A DNA stretch of 64,000 bases from Klebsiella sp. WP3-W18-ESBL-02. GTDB lineage: Bacteria > Pseudomonadota > Gammaproteobacteria > Enterobacterales > Enterobacteriaceae. Position numbers and translations under genes: made by a program. The notes under the pieces were generated by a model. It did no database searches, was not told where the DNA came from, and worked only from the letters and a program-made list of their open reading frames with translations. Location of the stretch: NCBI RefSeq assembly GCF_014168815.1, contig NZ_AP021972.1, forward strand, positions 248,001 through 312,000. Direction: 5' to 3'. Below are positions 54,978-63,248 of the stretch, piece after piece (within the stretch, counting starts at the first letter, position 1; the number at the start of each line of letters is the position of its first letter).

Positions 54978-55984
54978 GTACGCACGAGGCCACCTCGCAG
55001 CAGCCGCTGCTGCAAGCCATTGACTTGAAAAAACACTACCCGGTGAAGAAGGGCATGTTTGCCCCGGAACGGCTGGTGAAGGCGCTGGACGGCGTCTCCT
55101 TTACCCTCGAACGCGGTAAAACGCTGGCGGTGGTGGGGGAATCCGGCTGTGGTAAATCCACTCTGGGTCGCCTGTTAACGATGATTGAAGTGCCGACCGG
55201 CGGTGAGCTGTATTACCAGGGGCAGGACTTGCTCAAGCACGACCCGCATGCGCAAAAGCTGCGCCGGCAGAAGATCCAGATTGTGTTCCAGAATCCGTAC
55301 GGTTCCCTGAACCCGCGTAAAAAAGTGGGACAGATTCTGGAAGAGCCGCTGTTGATTAACACCCCGCTCAGCAAAGAGCAGCGTCGTGAAAAAGCGCTGG
55401 CGATGATGGCGAAGGTGGGTCTGAAAACCGAGCACTACGATCGCTATCCGCATATGTTCTCCGGCGGTCAGCGCCAGCGTATTGCTATCGCCCGCGGTCT
55501 GATGCTGGATCCGGATGTGGTGATTGCCGATGAACCGGTGTCCGCACTCGACGTTTCCGTGCGCGCGCAGGTGCTGAACCTGATGATGGATTTGCAGCAG
55601 GATCTGGGGCTGTCCTATGTTTTTATCTCCCACGACCTGTCGGTGGTAGAGCATATTGCTGATGAAGTCATGGTGATGTACCTGGGCCGCTGCGTGGAGA
55701 AGGGGAGTAAGGATCAGATCTTCAATAATCCACAGCACCCGTACACCCAGGCGCTGTTGTCGGCAACGCCGCGTCTGAATCCGGACGAACGTCGTGAGCG
55801 CATTAAACTCACCGGCGAGCTGCCAAGCCCGCTTAACCCGCCGCCGGGCTGCGCGTTTAACGCCCGCTGCCGCCGCCGCTTTGGGCCATGTACACAGCTC
55901 CAGCCGCAGTTGAAAGATTATGGCGGTCAGCTGGTGGCGTGTTTCGCCGTCGATCAGGATGAAAATCCGGAAAAAAGCCTCTAA
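54974..55984 (+). CDS. dppF: Dipeptide ABC transporter ATPase DppF
   Basis: A 336-residue ATPase (E. coli 334) overlapping dppD by 4 bp (ATGA). Walker A GESGCGKST, signature FSGGQRQRIAIAR, Walker B VVIADEPVSALD, and the Cys-rich C-terminal region (CAFNARCRRRFGPC). The first copy of the 428-bp repeat terminator follows at 56007. Confidence 0.96.
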   Translation: MSTHEATSQQPLLQAIDLKKHYPVKKGMFAPERLVKALDGVSFTLERGKTLAVVGESGCGKSTLGRLLTMIEVPTGGELYYQGQDLLKHDPHAQKLRRQKIQIVFQNPYGSLNPRKKVGQILEEPLLINTPLSKEQRREKALAMMAKVGLKTEHYDRYPHMFSGGQRQRIAIARGLMLDPDVVIADEPVSALDVSVRAQVLNLMMDLQQDLGLSYVFISHDLSVVEHIADEVMVMYLGRCVEKGSKDQIFNNPQHPYTQALLSATPRLNPDERRERIKLTGELPSPLNPPPGCAFNARCRRRFGPCTQLQPQLKDYGGQLVACFAVDQDENPEKSL

Positions 55985-56175
55985 CTTGCTATAGACGCAG
56001 TATCAGGGCCGCAGGGGTAAAACTCTGCGGCCTTTTTCGTTTTCGGGCGCAATTCTGAAAGTGAGCGGGTGGCGACGAGCGACGGGACGGTTTGCAGTAG
56101 TATCGGACATAAGCCGGGTCTTCCCGGTGAGGCGCAATGTTGCGGGGGCTTGATCCCCGGCGGCATACGTTGCTG

Positions 56176-56232
56176 GAAAGAGAAAGCCCCCGCACGTTGA
56201 CGGGTATAAACCGGCAGCATAACGAGGGCCAT
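56176..56232 (-). ncRNA. Rdl-like antisense RNA, copy 1
   Basis: On the minus strand GCCCTCG pairs with CGTGCGGGGGC and is followed by TTTCTCTTT, the 3' hairpin pattern of E. coli RdlA-D RNAs. It overlaps the leader of the toxin ORF at 56294. Ends are approximate. Confidence 0.65.
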
Positions 56233-56293
56233 TCACTTGCTAGACAACAAGAGGATAGCCGCGAACCGTTGCCATTGCAATGCAGGCGGTTAT

Positions 56294-56386
56294 ATGACGC
56301 TCAATGAGGCGTTATTACTTGCGGTAGTGACGTCCATCGTCGGCCCAATGGTGGTCGCGCTGGTTCGTTATTTCTTCAAGTTCTAA
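56294..56386 (+). CDS. Ldr-like type I toxin peptide, copy 1
   Basis: A 30-residue, mostly hydrophobic peptide beginning MTLNEALLLAVV and ending RYFFKF, so a single membrane helix with a basic tail. AGGCGG lies 6 nt before the ATG, as in ldr genes. E. coli Ldr peptides have 35 residues and more Trp, so this is a divergent variant; the start MTL, the locus and the antisense RNA support the family. Copy 1 differs from the other two at four residues (8, 19, 24, 26). Confidence 0.7.
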   Translation: MTLNEALLLAVVTSIVGPMVVALVRYFFKF

Positions 56387-56603
56387 CCTGACGGGGCGTT
56401 ATGGCTGCTGTAATGGCAACATGCGCCCGAACCGGCCGCAGGGGTAAAACTCTGCGGCCTTTTTCGTTCTCGGGCGCAATTCTGAAAGTGAGCGGGTGGC
56501 GGCGAGCGACGGGACGGTTTGCAGTAGTATCGGACGTAAGCCGGGCCTTCCCGGTGAGGCGCAATGTTGCGGGGGCTTGATCCCCGGCGGCATATGTTGC
56601 TGG

Positions 56604-56658
56604 AAAGAGAAAGCCCCCGCACGTTGTTTGGTTTTAACCTGGCAACTTACGAGGGCAT
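56604..56658 (-). ncRNA. Rdl-like antisense RNA, copy 2
   Basis: Same hairpin and T tract as copy 1 on the minus strand (GATGCCCTCG with CGTGCGGGGGC). The loop region differs from the other copies, which could make the antisense RNAs copy-specific. Ends are approximate. Confidence 0.62.
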
Positions 56659-56720
56659 CCACATCTCTTCACAAAGACAGGATAGCCGCGAACCGTTGCC
56701 ATTGCAACGCAGGCGGTTAT

Positions 56721-56813
56721 ATGACGCTCAATGAGGCGTTAGCACTTGCGGTGGTGACTTCCATCGTCGGCCCACTGGTAGTGGCGCTGATTCGTCACTT
56801 CTTCAAGTTCTAA
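56721..56813 (+). CDS. Ldr-like type I toxin peptide, copy 2
   Basis: A 30-residue hydrophobic peptide beginning MTLNEALALAVV and ending RHFFKF, with the same ribosome site as copy 1. It is identical in protein sequence to copy 3. Confidence 0.7.
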   Translation: MTLNEALALAVVTSIVGPLVVALIRHFFKF

Positions 56814-57031
56814 CCTGACGGGGCGTTATGGCTGCTGTAATGGCAACATGCGCCCGAACCGGGCCGCAGGGGTAAAACTCTGCGGCCTTTTTCGTTTTCG
56901 GGCGCAATTCTGAAAGTAAGCGGGTGGCGGCGAGCGACGGGACAGTTTGCAGTAGTATCGGATATAAGCCGGGTCTTCCCGGTGAGGCGCAATGTTGCGG
57001 GGGCTTGATCCCCGGCGGCATACGTTGCTGG

Positions 57032-57086
57032 AAAGAGAAAACCCCCGCACGTTGACTGGTCTAAACCGGCAACATAACGGGGGCTA
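57032..57086 (-). ncRNA. Rdl-like antisense RNA, copy 3
   Basis: Third copy of the antisense hairpin: GCCCCCGTTATG pairs with CGTGCGGGGG, followed by TTTTCTCTTT. Ends are approximate. Confidence 0.65.
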
Positions 57087-57148
57087 TCACTTGCCTGAAC
57101 AACAAGAGAATAGCCGCGAACTGTTGCCATTGCAACGCAGGCGGTTAT

Positions 57149-57241
57149 ATGACGCTCAATGAGGCGTTAGCACTTGCGGTGGTGACTTCCATCGTCGGTC
57201 CACTGGTAGTGGCGCTGATTCGTCACTTCTTCAAGTTCTAA
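57149..57241 (+). CDS. Ldr-like type I toxin peptide, copy 3
   Basis: A 30-residue peptide identical to copy 2; a GGC-to-GGT change at the Gly17 codon is silent. This supports recent duplication or gene conversion with the peptide conserved. The unit is closed by the terminator at 57290-57321. Confidence 0.7.
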   Translation: MTLNEALALAVVTSIVGPLVVALIRHFFKF

Positions 57242-57365
57242 CCTGACGGGGCGTTGTGGCTGCTGTAATGGCAACATGCGCCCGAACCGGGCCGCAGGGG
57301 AAACTCTGCGGCCTTTTTCGTGAGGTGCATCGGCCGGGGGTACATCACTTGACCGGGCCATGTGG

Positions 57366-59040
57366 TTATTGCGGGTACGGCACCCAGGCACCGCCGTTCA
57401 GGCGAACGTACGGTTTACCCTGGTATTGCACTACGACCGCGTTGGAGTTCTCCGAAACGGCGGCGGTTTGCGGCAGATTGCTAGTGAATGCCGACCAATC
57501 GACGCTGTCTTCGGTGAAGATTTTGCCGTCTACCGCACGGGCTACCAGCTCGGAAATGGCGAGATAGCTGCTTGGTTGGCTGATGTCGATAGCGGTTCCC
57601 TGATGTGGGGCCTTCATGCCAAAGAACTTGATGGCGGCCGGGACGTGAGTAATCGACGGGCTCGGAATATCGCGCAGACCGGAAACCTGCATTTTATCGC
57701 CCTGTAGCGCAGCGCCGTGTTCTGGCACGACCACCACCATCACTTTACGACCCGATTTCTCCAGTTCGGTAAAGAAGGCATCCAACTCGTCAAACAGCTT
57801 CTGCCCGCGAGCCTTATAGTCGGCCGTTTTGCTCTGCCCCGGGTAGTGGTTACCGTCGTGCAGCGGCAGAATATTATAGAAGGTCGCAGAGCGTCCGCCT
57901 GGTTTGATATCCGGCGACTGCATCCAACGGTTGAGAACCGCCAGGTCGTCGTACACCGGCGAGCCGTCGAAGGACAGTAGGTTGACTGGCAGTTTGCTCT
58001 GATCCATCAGCGGGCTCTGCATACCGCCATTTTCACGCACTTCCTTGAGGAAATCGCCGAATACGCCGTTGTGATCCAGCATCAGATGCTGCGTGAAGCC
58101 CAGCTTCGACAGATTATCGAACAGGTAGCACTGATTGCCCGCAGGCTGATACAGGCTGGTGTGCGACGGCTGGCCGCAGCTGGCGAATCGCCGCCGGACC
58201 GCTGTAGGACGTTGCGGAGTTAAAGTTGCTAAAGCGAATATCAAAGTGCGACCACAGCGGGTGCTGCATCAGGGCCGCGGCTTCGAGGTCAGAGTTTGCC
58301 AGTGAGCAGATGTTGATCACCAGTAGGTCAAACGGCTGGGCATCTTCGGGCAGTTGTGCCGGGAAGGCCGTCGCGCGTTTGCTTTCCGACGCATAAAAAC
58401 TATTGAGCCAGGCGTTGAGATTGTCAGACGTCGGCGCTGCCGTTTGTGCTGGGATATCGGCGCTGGTTGCCGCGCTGCTGGCCGCAGCGGCCGGGGCGGA
58501 ACCGACGGGAGCCGCGGAGGCGGAGGCGCTGCTGCTGCTTTCCCCGGTCGGCCACAGGCTAAAGGACGGGCCTACCAGGGTGCTCAGGTTAATCCATACC
58601 ATGGCGGCAACCACGAAGACCGTTATGCGGATCCATTGATTGAGGAATAGCCACGCCACCAGCAGCACAAAGAATGCGCCAACCATCTGCCAGTTAATAA
58701 AGCGGGTGATCAGGTCCCAGATATAGTCAGCGCTGAAGCCCGCAATCTGCGAGCCCTGGCTCATAATGCTTTCCGGCCCCGGCAGCCAGGTATCGTGCCA
58801 AAACAGCGCAATACCGATCGGGATGGCAATCCACTGCCGCCAGCGGTGCAGCCGGCTATTGGGCAGTGGGAACAGCAGGAAGGCCATAAAAACCAGGTTC
58901 TGCATGGCGTGAAAATTGAGGTATCCCGCCCACAGCAGGCCAAACTTGACCAGGAAATAGAAGTTCCAGCCGGACAGACCCCGCCAGTAGTGCCAGGATG
59001 AGGACGGTGTAGCGGCGGCGTTTTTCGTCGATTTAGTCAT
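57366..59040 (-). pseudogene. bcsG: Cellulose phosphoethanolamine transferase BcsG, frameshifted
   Basis: BcsG adds phosphoethanolamine to nascent cellulose in the periplasm. The N-terminal frame (59040 to 58183) has the membrane helices, a Ser/Ala-rich linker, Cys in VINICSLAN and the nucleophile Ser278 in SATSYSGPAAIR. It then shifts and ends at 58114. The second frame resumes at 58184 with ASCGQPSH and holds LPLHDGNH and VVPEHG (E. coli His396, Glu442, His443). E. coli has three more residues (LLR) at the join, so an 11-bp deletion, perhaps between two CGCC copies, is inferred. Nucleophile and metal site are now on separate frames, so activity is very unlikely. Confidence 0.87.
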
Positions 59041-59230
59041 TTTTTGATTTTGCCCTGACGGCCAGATCGCGGCGTAATACGCCTACCGGCTTAACATAAC
59101 GGGGTTTAAGAAACAGCAAACGGAAGGTGTTTTCAATACGATGTTGATGATGGCGCACCAGGTACCCCAGCGGGAAAAAGAACAGCGCGCATAGCACAAC
59201 CAGTTGAACAATATCGCTTATCGACATCAT
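59033..59230 (-). CDS. bcsF: Small membrane protein BcsF
   Basis: A 65-residue protein (E. coli 63) with one N-terminal membrane helix (VQLVVLCALFFFPLGYLV) and a basic cytoplasmic tail. BcsF recruits BcsE to the cellulose synthase at the inner membrane. It overlaps the bcsE stop and the bcsG start, so the three are translationally coupled. It is intact although both neighbours are broken. Confidence 0.92.
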   Translation of the reverse strand: MMSISDIVQLVVLCALFFFPLGYLVRHHQHRIENTFRLLFLKPRYVKPVGVLRRDLAVRAKSKND

Positions 59231-60315
59231 GACGATTTCTCTTCGGTATCGGCGGACAAACGATGAGGTTCTGGGTAGCGTCGCCAGCTATTACCTTCGT
59301 AGGTCGCGTTAATCACATTTTTGGGTTTCGGCGCTAAATCAAGCGGCTGGGTCCACCGTTCCGGCGTGACCTCACGCATCATCAGTAACTCGGAGGCAAT
59401 CTGCTTATCTTCAAACCAAATCATACGGTTCGAGAAGATATCGCCGGTAGGCAGCGGGAAAATATGGTTCAGCGCCGTATCAAGATCGTTGACCCGACAG
59501 AAGGGTAAAAACATCACCAGCCGCCGGTCGGCAATGGTCACGATATCGCCCATGCGGTGAGGCCGGCACAGGGTCAGCACCTGTTCGACGCGCAGCCCTG
59601 GCGCAGGACGCAGCGCGACCATCACACCTTTGCTGTCCGCGGGCAGCAGCGTGTTATTAATCACCTTCTGTACCGAATCGCAGAATACATCCCACTTCTG
59701 ATAGCCCTTAAGCTTCAGCGGCTCCGTATTGGCCAATAAGGTGGTGAGGTCTTCGGGAACGTGACGATTGAACTGCTGTGTTTGCACGCTTTCAATTAAC
59801 GTCAGGCTCCGCGACAGCGGCGCGCTGGCAGAAATGACCAGGTTAGCGCCGCAGCTGAGCAGCAGACGTTCGTCGGTAGCGCGCAGGCTTGGCGTGGTTT
59901 CACGGGTGATGATTTTTAATGCGCTGCCGCGTTGGCGACGGAGGGTGTGAATATAATGGGCAAGCTGTTCCACCTGGCTATTCTGGCGGAGTGAGAATAT
60001 GACCGTGGCGGCCTGCGCCGTGCGCGCAGCATTAAATACCGCGTCGTTGGTATCGAATAACGTCCAGTGTTCAGAAAGCGCTGGCGCCCCTTCAAGAATA
60101 TCGATGTTACTCAATACTTGTTTTTCATCGCTGCGCGGTTGAACGTTTGCGACCTCGTCTTGCGCTAAATGCCAGCCGTTGTCATTCTGTTTAATTAAAA
60201 GCTGTTGACGAGCGCTAACGCCTTTTTCATTCGCCCAATAAGATATATCCAGAAGTTGACTATCACCCTGGTAACGTAAATTCGCAAGTCCGGAAAGAGA
60301 TCCGTATCCCCCTAA

Positions 60316-61510
60316 GGAAGGTGCGAACAAGTCCCTGATATGAGATCATGTTTGTCATCTGGAGCCATGGAACAGGGTTCATCATGAGTCATCAACTCAC
60401 CTTCGCCGACAGTGAATTCAGCAGTAAGCGCCGTCAGACCAGAAAAGAGATTTTCTTGTCCCGCATGGAGCAGATTCTGCCATGGCAAAACATGGTGGAA
60501 GTCATCGAGCCGTTTTACCCCAAGGCTGGTAATGGCCGGCGACCTTATCCGCTGGAAACCATGCTACGCATTCACTGCATGCAGCATTGGTACAACCTGA
60601 GCGATGGCGCGATGGAAGATGCTCTGTACGAAATCGCCTCCATGCGTCTGTTTGCCCGGTTATCCCTGGATAGCGCCTTGCCTGACCGCACCACCATCAT
60701 GAATTTCCGCCACCTGCTGGAGCAGCATCAACTGGCCCGCCAATTGTTCAAGACCATCAATCGCTGGCTGGCCGAAGCAGGCGTCATGATGACTCAAGGC
60801 ACCTTGGTCGATGCCACCATCATTGAGGCACCCAGCTCGACCAAGAACAAAGAGCAGCAACGCGATCCGGAGATGCATCAGACCAAGAAAGGCAATCAGT
60901 GGCACTTTGGCATGAAGGCCCACATTGGTGTCGATGCCAAGAGTGGCCTGACCCACAGCCTGGTCACCACCGCGGCCAACGAGCATGACCTCAATCAGCT
61001 GGGTAATCTGCTTCATGGAGAGGAGCAATTTGTCTCAGCCGATGCCGGCTACCAAGGGGCGCCACAGCGCGAGGAGCTGGCCGAGGTGGATGTGGACTGG
61101 CTGATCGCCGAGCGCCCCGGCAAGGTAAGAACCTTGAAACAGCATCCACGCAAGAACAAAACGGCCATCAACATCGAATACATGAAAGCCAGCATCCGGG
61201 CCAAGGTGGAGCACCCATTTCGCATCATCAAGCGACAGTTCGGCTTCGTGAAAGCCAGATACAAGGGGTTGCTGAAAAACGATAACCAACTGGCGATGTT
61301 ATTCACGCTGGCCAACCTGTTTCGGGCGGACCAAATGATACGTCAGTGGGAGAGATCTCACTAAAAACTGGGAATAACGCCTTAAATGGCGAAGAAACGG
61401 TCTAAATAGGCTGATTCAAGGCATTTACGGGAGAAAAAATCGGCTCAAACATGAAGAAATGAAATGGCTGAGTCAGCCGAGAAGAATTTCCCCGCTTATT
61501 CGCACCTTCC
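60316..61510 (+). mobile_element. IS5 insertion, complete
   Basis: The element is 1195 bp, the canonical IS5 length. The ends are GGAAGGTGCGAACAAG and the complement of GGAAGGTGCGAATAAG, one mismatch in 16. It is flanked by direct CTAA repeats (60312-60315 and 61511-61514), the 4-bp YTAR target duplication of IS5. The intact duplication indicates simple transposition with no later rearrangement. Confidence 0.97.
60384..61364 (+). CDS. insH: IS5 transposase InsH
   Basis: A 326-residue DDE transposase starting MSHQLTFADSEFSSKRRQ, the canonical IS5 length; an upstream ATG at 60348 adds 12 residues. DDE segments include GTLVDATIIEAPSS, VSADAGYQGAPQR and the C-terminal IRAKVEHPFRIIKRQFG with the Glu. 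It appears functional. Confidence 0.97.
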   Translation: MSHQLTFADSEFSSKRRQTRKEIFLSRMEQILPWQNMVEVIEPFYPKAGNGRRPYPLETMLRIHCMQHWYNLSDGAMEDALYEIASMRLFARLSLDSALPDRTTIMNFRHLLEQHQLARQLFKTINRWLAEAGVMMTQGTLVDATIIEAPSSTKNKEQQRDPEMHQTKKGNQWHFGMKAHIGVDAKSGLTHSLVTTAANEHDLNQLGNLLHGEEQFVSADAGYQGAPQREELAEVDVDWLIAERPGKVRTLKQHPRKNKTAINIEYMKASIRAKVEHPFRIIKRQFGFVKARYKGLLKNDNQLAMLFTLANLFRADQMIRQWERSH

Positions 61511-61985
61511 CTAACAAAAGCGAAGTCAGAGCGTCCGCATTGTTGCCGGGGTTTAGAACTAAAAGAGTGCAATGGTAGTATTTAGCCCATCGTTGAGATT
61601 TGTTTATCCAATCGATGAGTTTTTCACCTGATATATTCTCCCAGGCATTGTGAGAGCACAAAAGTATAACGAAATAATCTTTTGGTTCGAGCGTACAGAG
61701 CAAATCGCGGCGCATAAAGTCTAGACCATTCTGGCTATTATGCATGGCGAAAAGCGAAATTTTTTTCGGGCCAGCATTTTCCTTTAACGCTATGAGCTCG
61801 TTAGGATTTTCTCCCATACTCACCACGGCGACTTTGGCCGAGTCGGCCTGTGCGCTGAGCGTCTGGTTCAGCAGACTCACGGCATCTTCATGGCGGTCAG
61901 TATTCACCCACCACACGCCACCCGCAGGCATATGACTCACTTCATCCCACAGTGACTGGATACCAATAGAAAATATGGGGTTCAT

Positions 61986-62285
61986 CGTGTCCCTCTTATC
62001 GACGAAAATCCTGAGTATAAGTTTACTAGTGTCATCGCTAGAATAAACCTAATATTGAAATTAAATAGCATCAGATTTAGCATGTATACTCTAAATAATT
62101 CGAGTTATCGTCAGGCGATAAGTGAGTAAATCCCCTGAAAATTGCATAACTATGTGGCTGGAATGAGTAAAAACGGACGGGCTCATCTGCCATCTGAAGT
62201 ATGATCAGTATAAACGAATTTCATGGAAAGGTTGCCATTCAACAGATGTGGTGCGTTCGTACTTTGATTTCAGAGGGAGTAAACA
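61986..62285. promoter_or_regulatory. Divergent bcsE/bcsR intergenic region
   Basis: This 300-bp AT-rich gap separates the bcsEFG and bcsRQAB operons and should hold both promoters. No specific site was identified. GGAG before bcsR at 62273-62278 is its ribosome site. Confidence 0.5.
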
Positions 62286-62486
62286 ATGCCAGATAACGAA
62301 ACGACGACATCCGTTGATTCGGAGCTCGGATACACTTTCCAGAACGATTTTCTCGCGCTTAGCCGGGCTTTCTCTCTACCTAATATAGATTACACTGATA
62401 TTTCCCAGCGTGAAAAATTAGCTGCGGCGTTTAAGCGTTGGCCGCTGCTATCAGAGTTTGCAGAACAAAAAGCCGAACAAAAATAA
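62286..62486 (+). CDS. bcsR: Cellulose biosynthesis protein BcsR
   Basis: A 66-residue cytosolic protein (E. coli 62) with the conserved segment FQNDFLALSRAFSLPNIDYTDISQREKL. BcsR forms a complex with BcsQ that stabilises the synthase. It starts the bcsRQAB operon. Confidence 0.93.
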   Translation: MPDNETTTSVDSELGYTFQNDFLALSRAFSLPNIDYTDISQREKLAAAFKRWPLLSEFAEQKAEQK

Positions 62487-62495
62487 GGAAGCCTC

Positions 62496-63248
62496 ATGGC
62501 TATTCTGGGATTACAGGGCGTGCGAGGTGGTGTAGGCACAACGTCAATCACGGCGGCCCTGGCGTGGTCATTGCAACTGCTCGGGGAGTCGGTGCTGGTC
62601 ATTGACGCTTGCCCTGATAATATGCTGCGCCTGTCATTCAACGACGATATCGCTCGTGAAAGCGGCTGGGCGCGTGCGACGCTGGACGGCCAGGACTGGC
62701 GGGATGCTGCGCTGCGCTATACCGCGCAAATCGACATACTGCCGTTTGGCAAACTGCGCGCGGGAGAGCAGCAGCATATTGCGGCGCTGGGCGAAACGCT
62801 GGCTATCGTGACGACGCTTGCGCAAACGCTGGAGCGTGAAGGGCGCTATCAGTGGATCCTGATTGACCTGCCGTACGGATTCTATCCGTGGATGCCTGCG
62901 CTGGTTGAAGCCTGTCACTATACGCTGACCGTCGTCAAGCCTGATGCCAACTGTCATATTCGTCTGCATCAGCAGGTGTTTCCGCAGAATACGCACATTC
63001 TTATCAATGACCTGCGCGTTAACAGCCTGCTACAGGAAGACCTCTACCAGGTGTGGCTACAAACGCAGCGTCATCTGTTACCTATCGTGGTTCATCGCGA
63101 CGAAGCGATGGCTGAGAGCCTGGCGAGCAAGCAGCCGCTGGGTGAGTATCGTCACGACTCGCTTGCTGCCGAAGAGATGATTACCCTCGCGAACTGGTGT
63201 TTGATGCACTATGCCGGCCATCGCCCTGCGCAAGAGAGCGAATCATGA
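62496..63248 (+). CDS. bcsQ: MinD-like ATPase BcsQ
   Basis: A 250-residue ParA/MinD-family ATPase with the P-loop GVRGGVGTTSITAAL at residues 8-22; this deviant form is normal for BcsQ. With BcsR it is needed for assembly of the cellulose synthase at the pole. The frame is complete, unlike E. coli K-12, where an early stop silences cellulose. It overlaps bcsA by ATGA. Confidence 0.94.
   Translation: MAILGLQGVRGGVGTTSITAALAWSLQLLGESVLVIDACPDNMLRLSFNDDIARESGWARATLDGQDWRDAALRYTAQIDILPFGKLRAGEQQHIAALGETLAIVTTLAQTLEREGRYQWILIDLPYGFYPWMPALVEACHYTLTVVKPDANCHIRLHQQVFPQNTHILINDLRVNSLLQEDLYQVWLQTQRHLLPIVVHRDEAMAESLASKQPLGEYRHDSLAAEEMITLANWCLMHYAGHRPAQESES

Larger units (their letters stand above)
56007..57321 (+). 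repeat. Three tandem ~428-bp long direct repeats (LDR type)
   Basis: Three units (56007-56433, 56434-56861, 56862-57289) are nearly identical, followed by a fourth partial copy of the opening 32 bp. Each unit opens with the hairpin GGCCGCAGGGG/CTCTGCGGCC plus a T run, a rho-independent terminator. An Rdl-like antisense RNA on the minus strand follows, then a 30-codon toxin-like ORF. Thus dppF and each toxin gene are followed by the same terminator. The locus is syntenic with ldrD-rdlD of E. coli (between dppF and bcsG). No other gene fits the spaces between the small ORFs. Confidence 0.88.
59227..61985 (-). pseudogene. bcsE: c-di-GMP-binding cellulose regulator BcsE, split by IS5
   Basis: BcsE binds c-di-GMP and boosts cellulose secretion. 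The N-terminal 157 codons run from 61985 to 61515. IS5 (60316-61510) then interrupts the gene, and the C-terminal part continues from 60315 to the stop at 59227, with the REC/GGDEF-like region and an RxGD-type motif (RPHRMGD). Removing IS5 and one CTAA copy restores one frame of 519 residues (E. coli 523), so the insertion is the only lesion. The N-terminal frame now ends 38 bp inside IS5. A TTG inside the IS could start the 3' part. Reduced rather than absent cellulose is the likely effect. Confidence 0.92.

Noticed and set aside
55981..57130. Overlapping minus-strand frames of about 60-106 codons in each repeat unit
   Set aside because: They are the same antisense frame repeated by the duplication, cross the terminators and have no ribosome sites. 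The toxin ORF and Rdl-like RNA explain the unit better.
56007..57321. CRISPR array
   Set aside because: The repeats are about 428 bp, contiguous, and carry terminators and small ORFs. There are no short repeats with unique spacers, and no cas genes.
60316..61510. IS5 as part of a composite transposon or cargo element
   Set aside because: Only one copy is present, with its own target duplication and no cargo.
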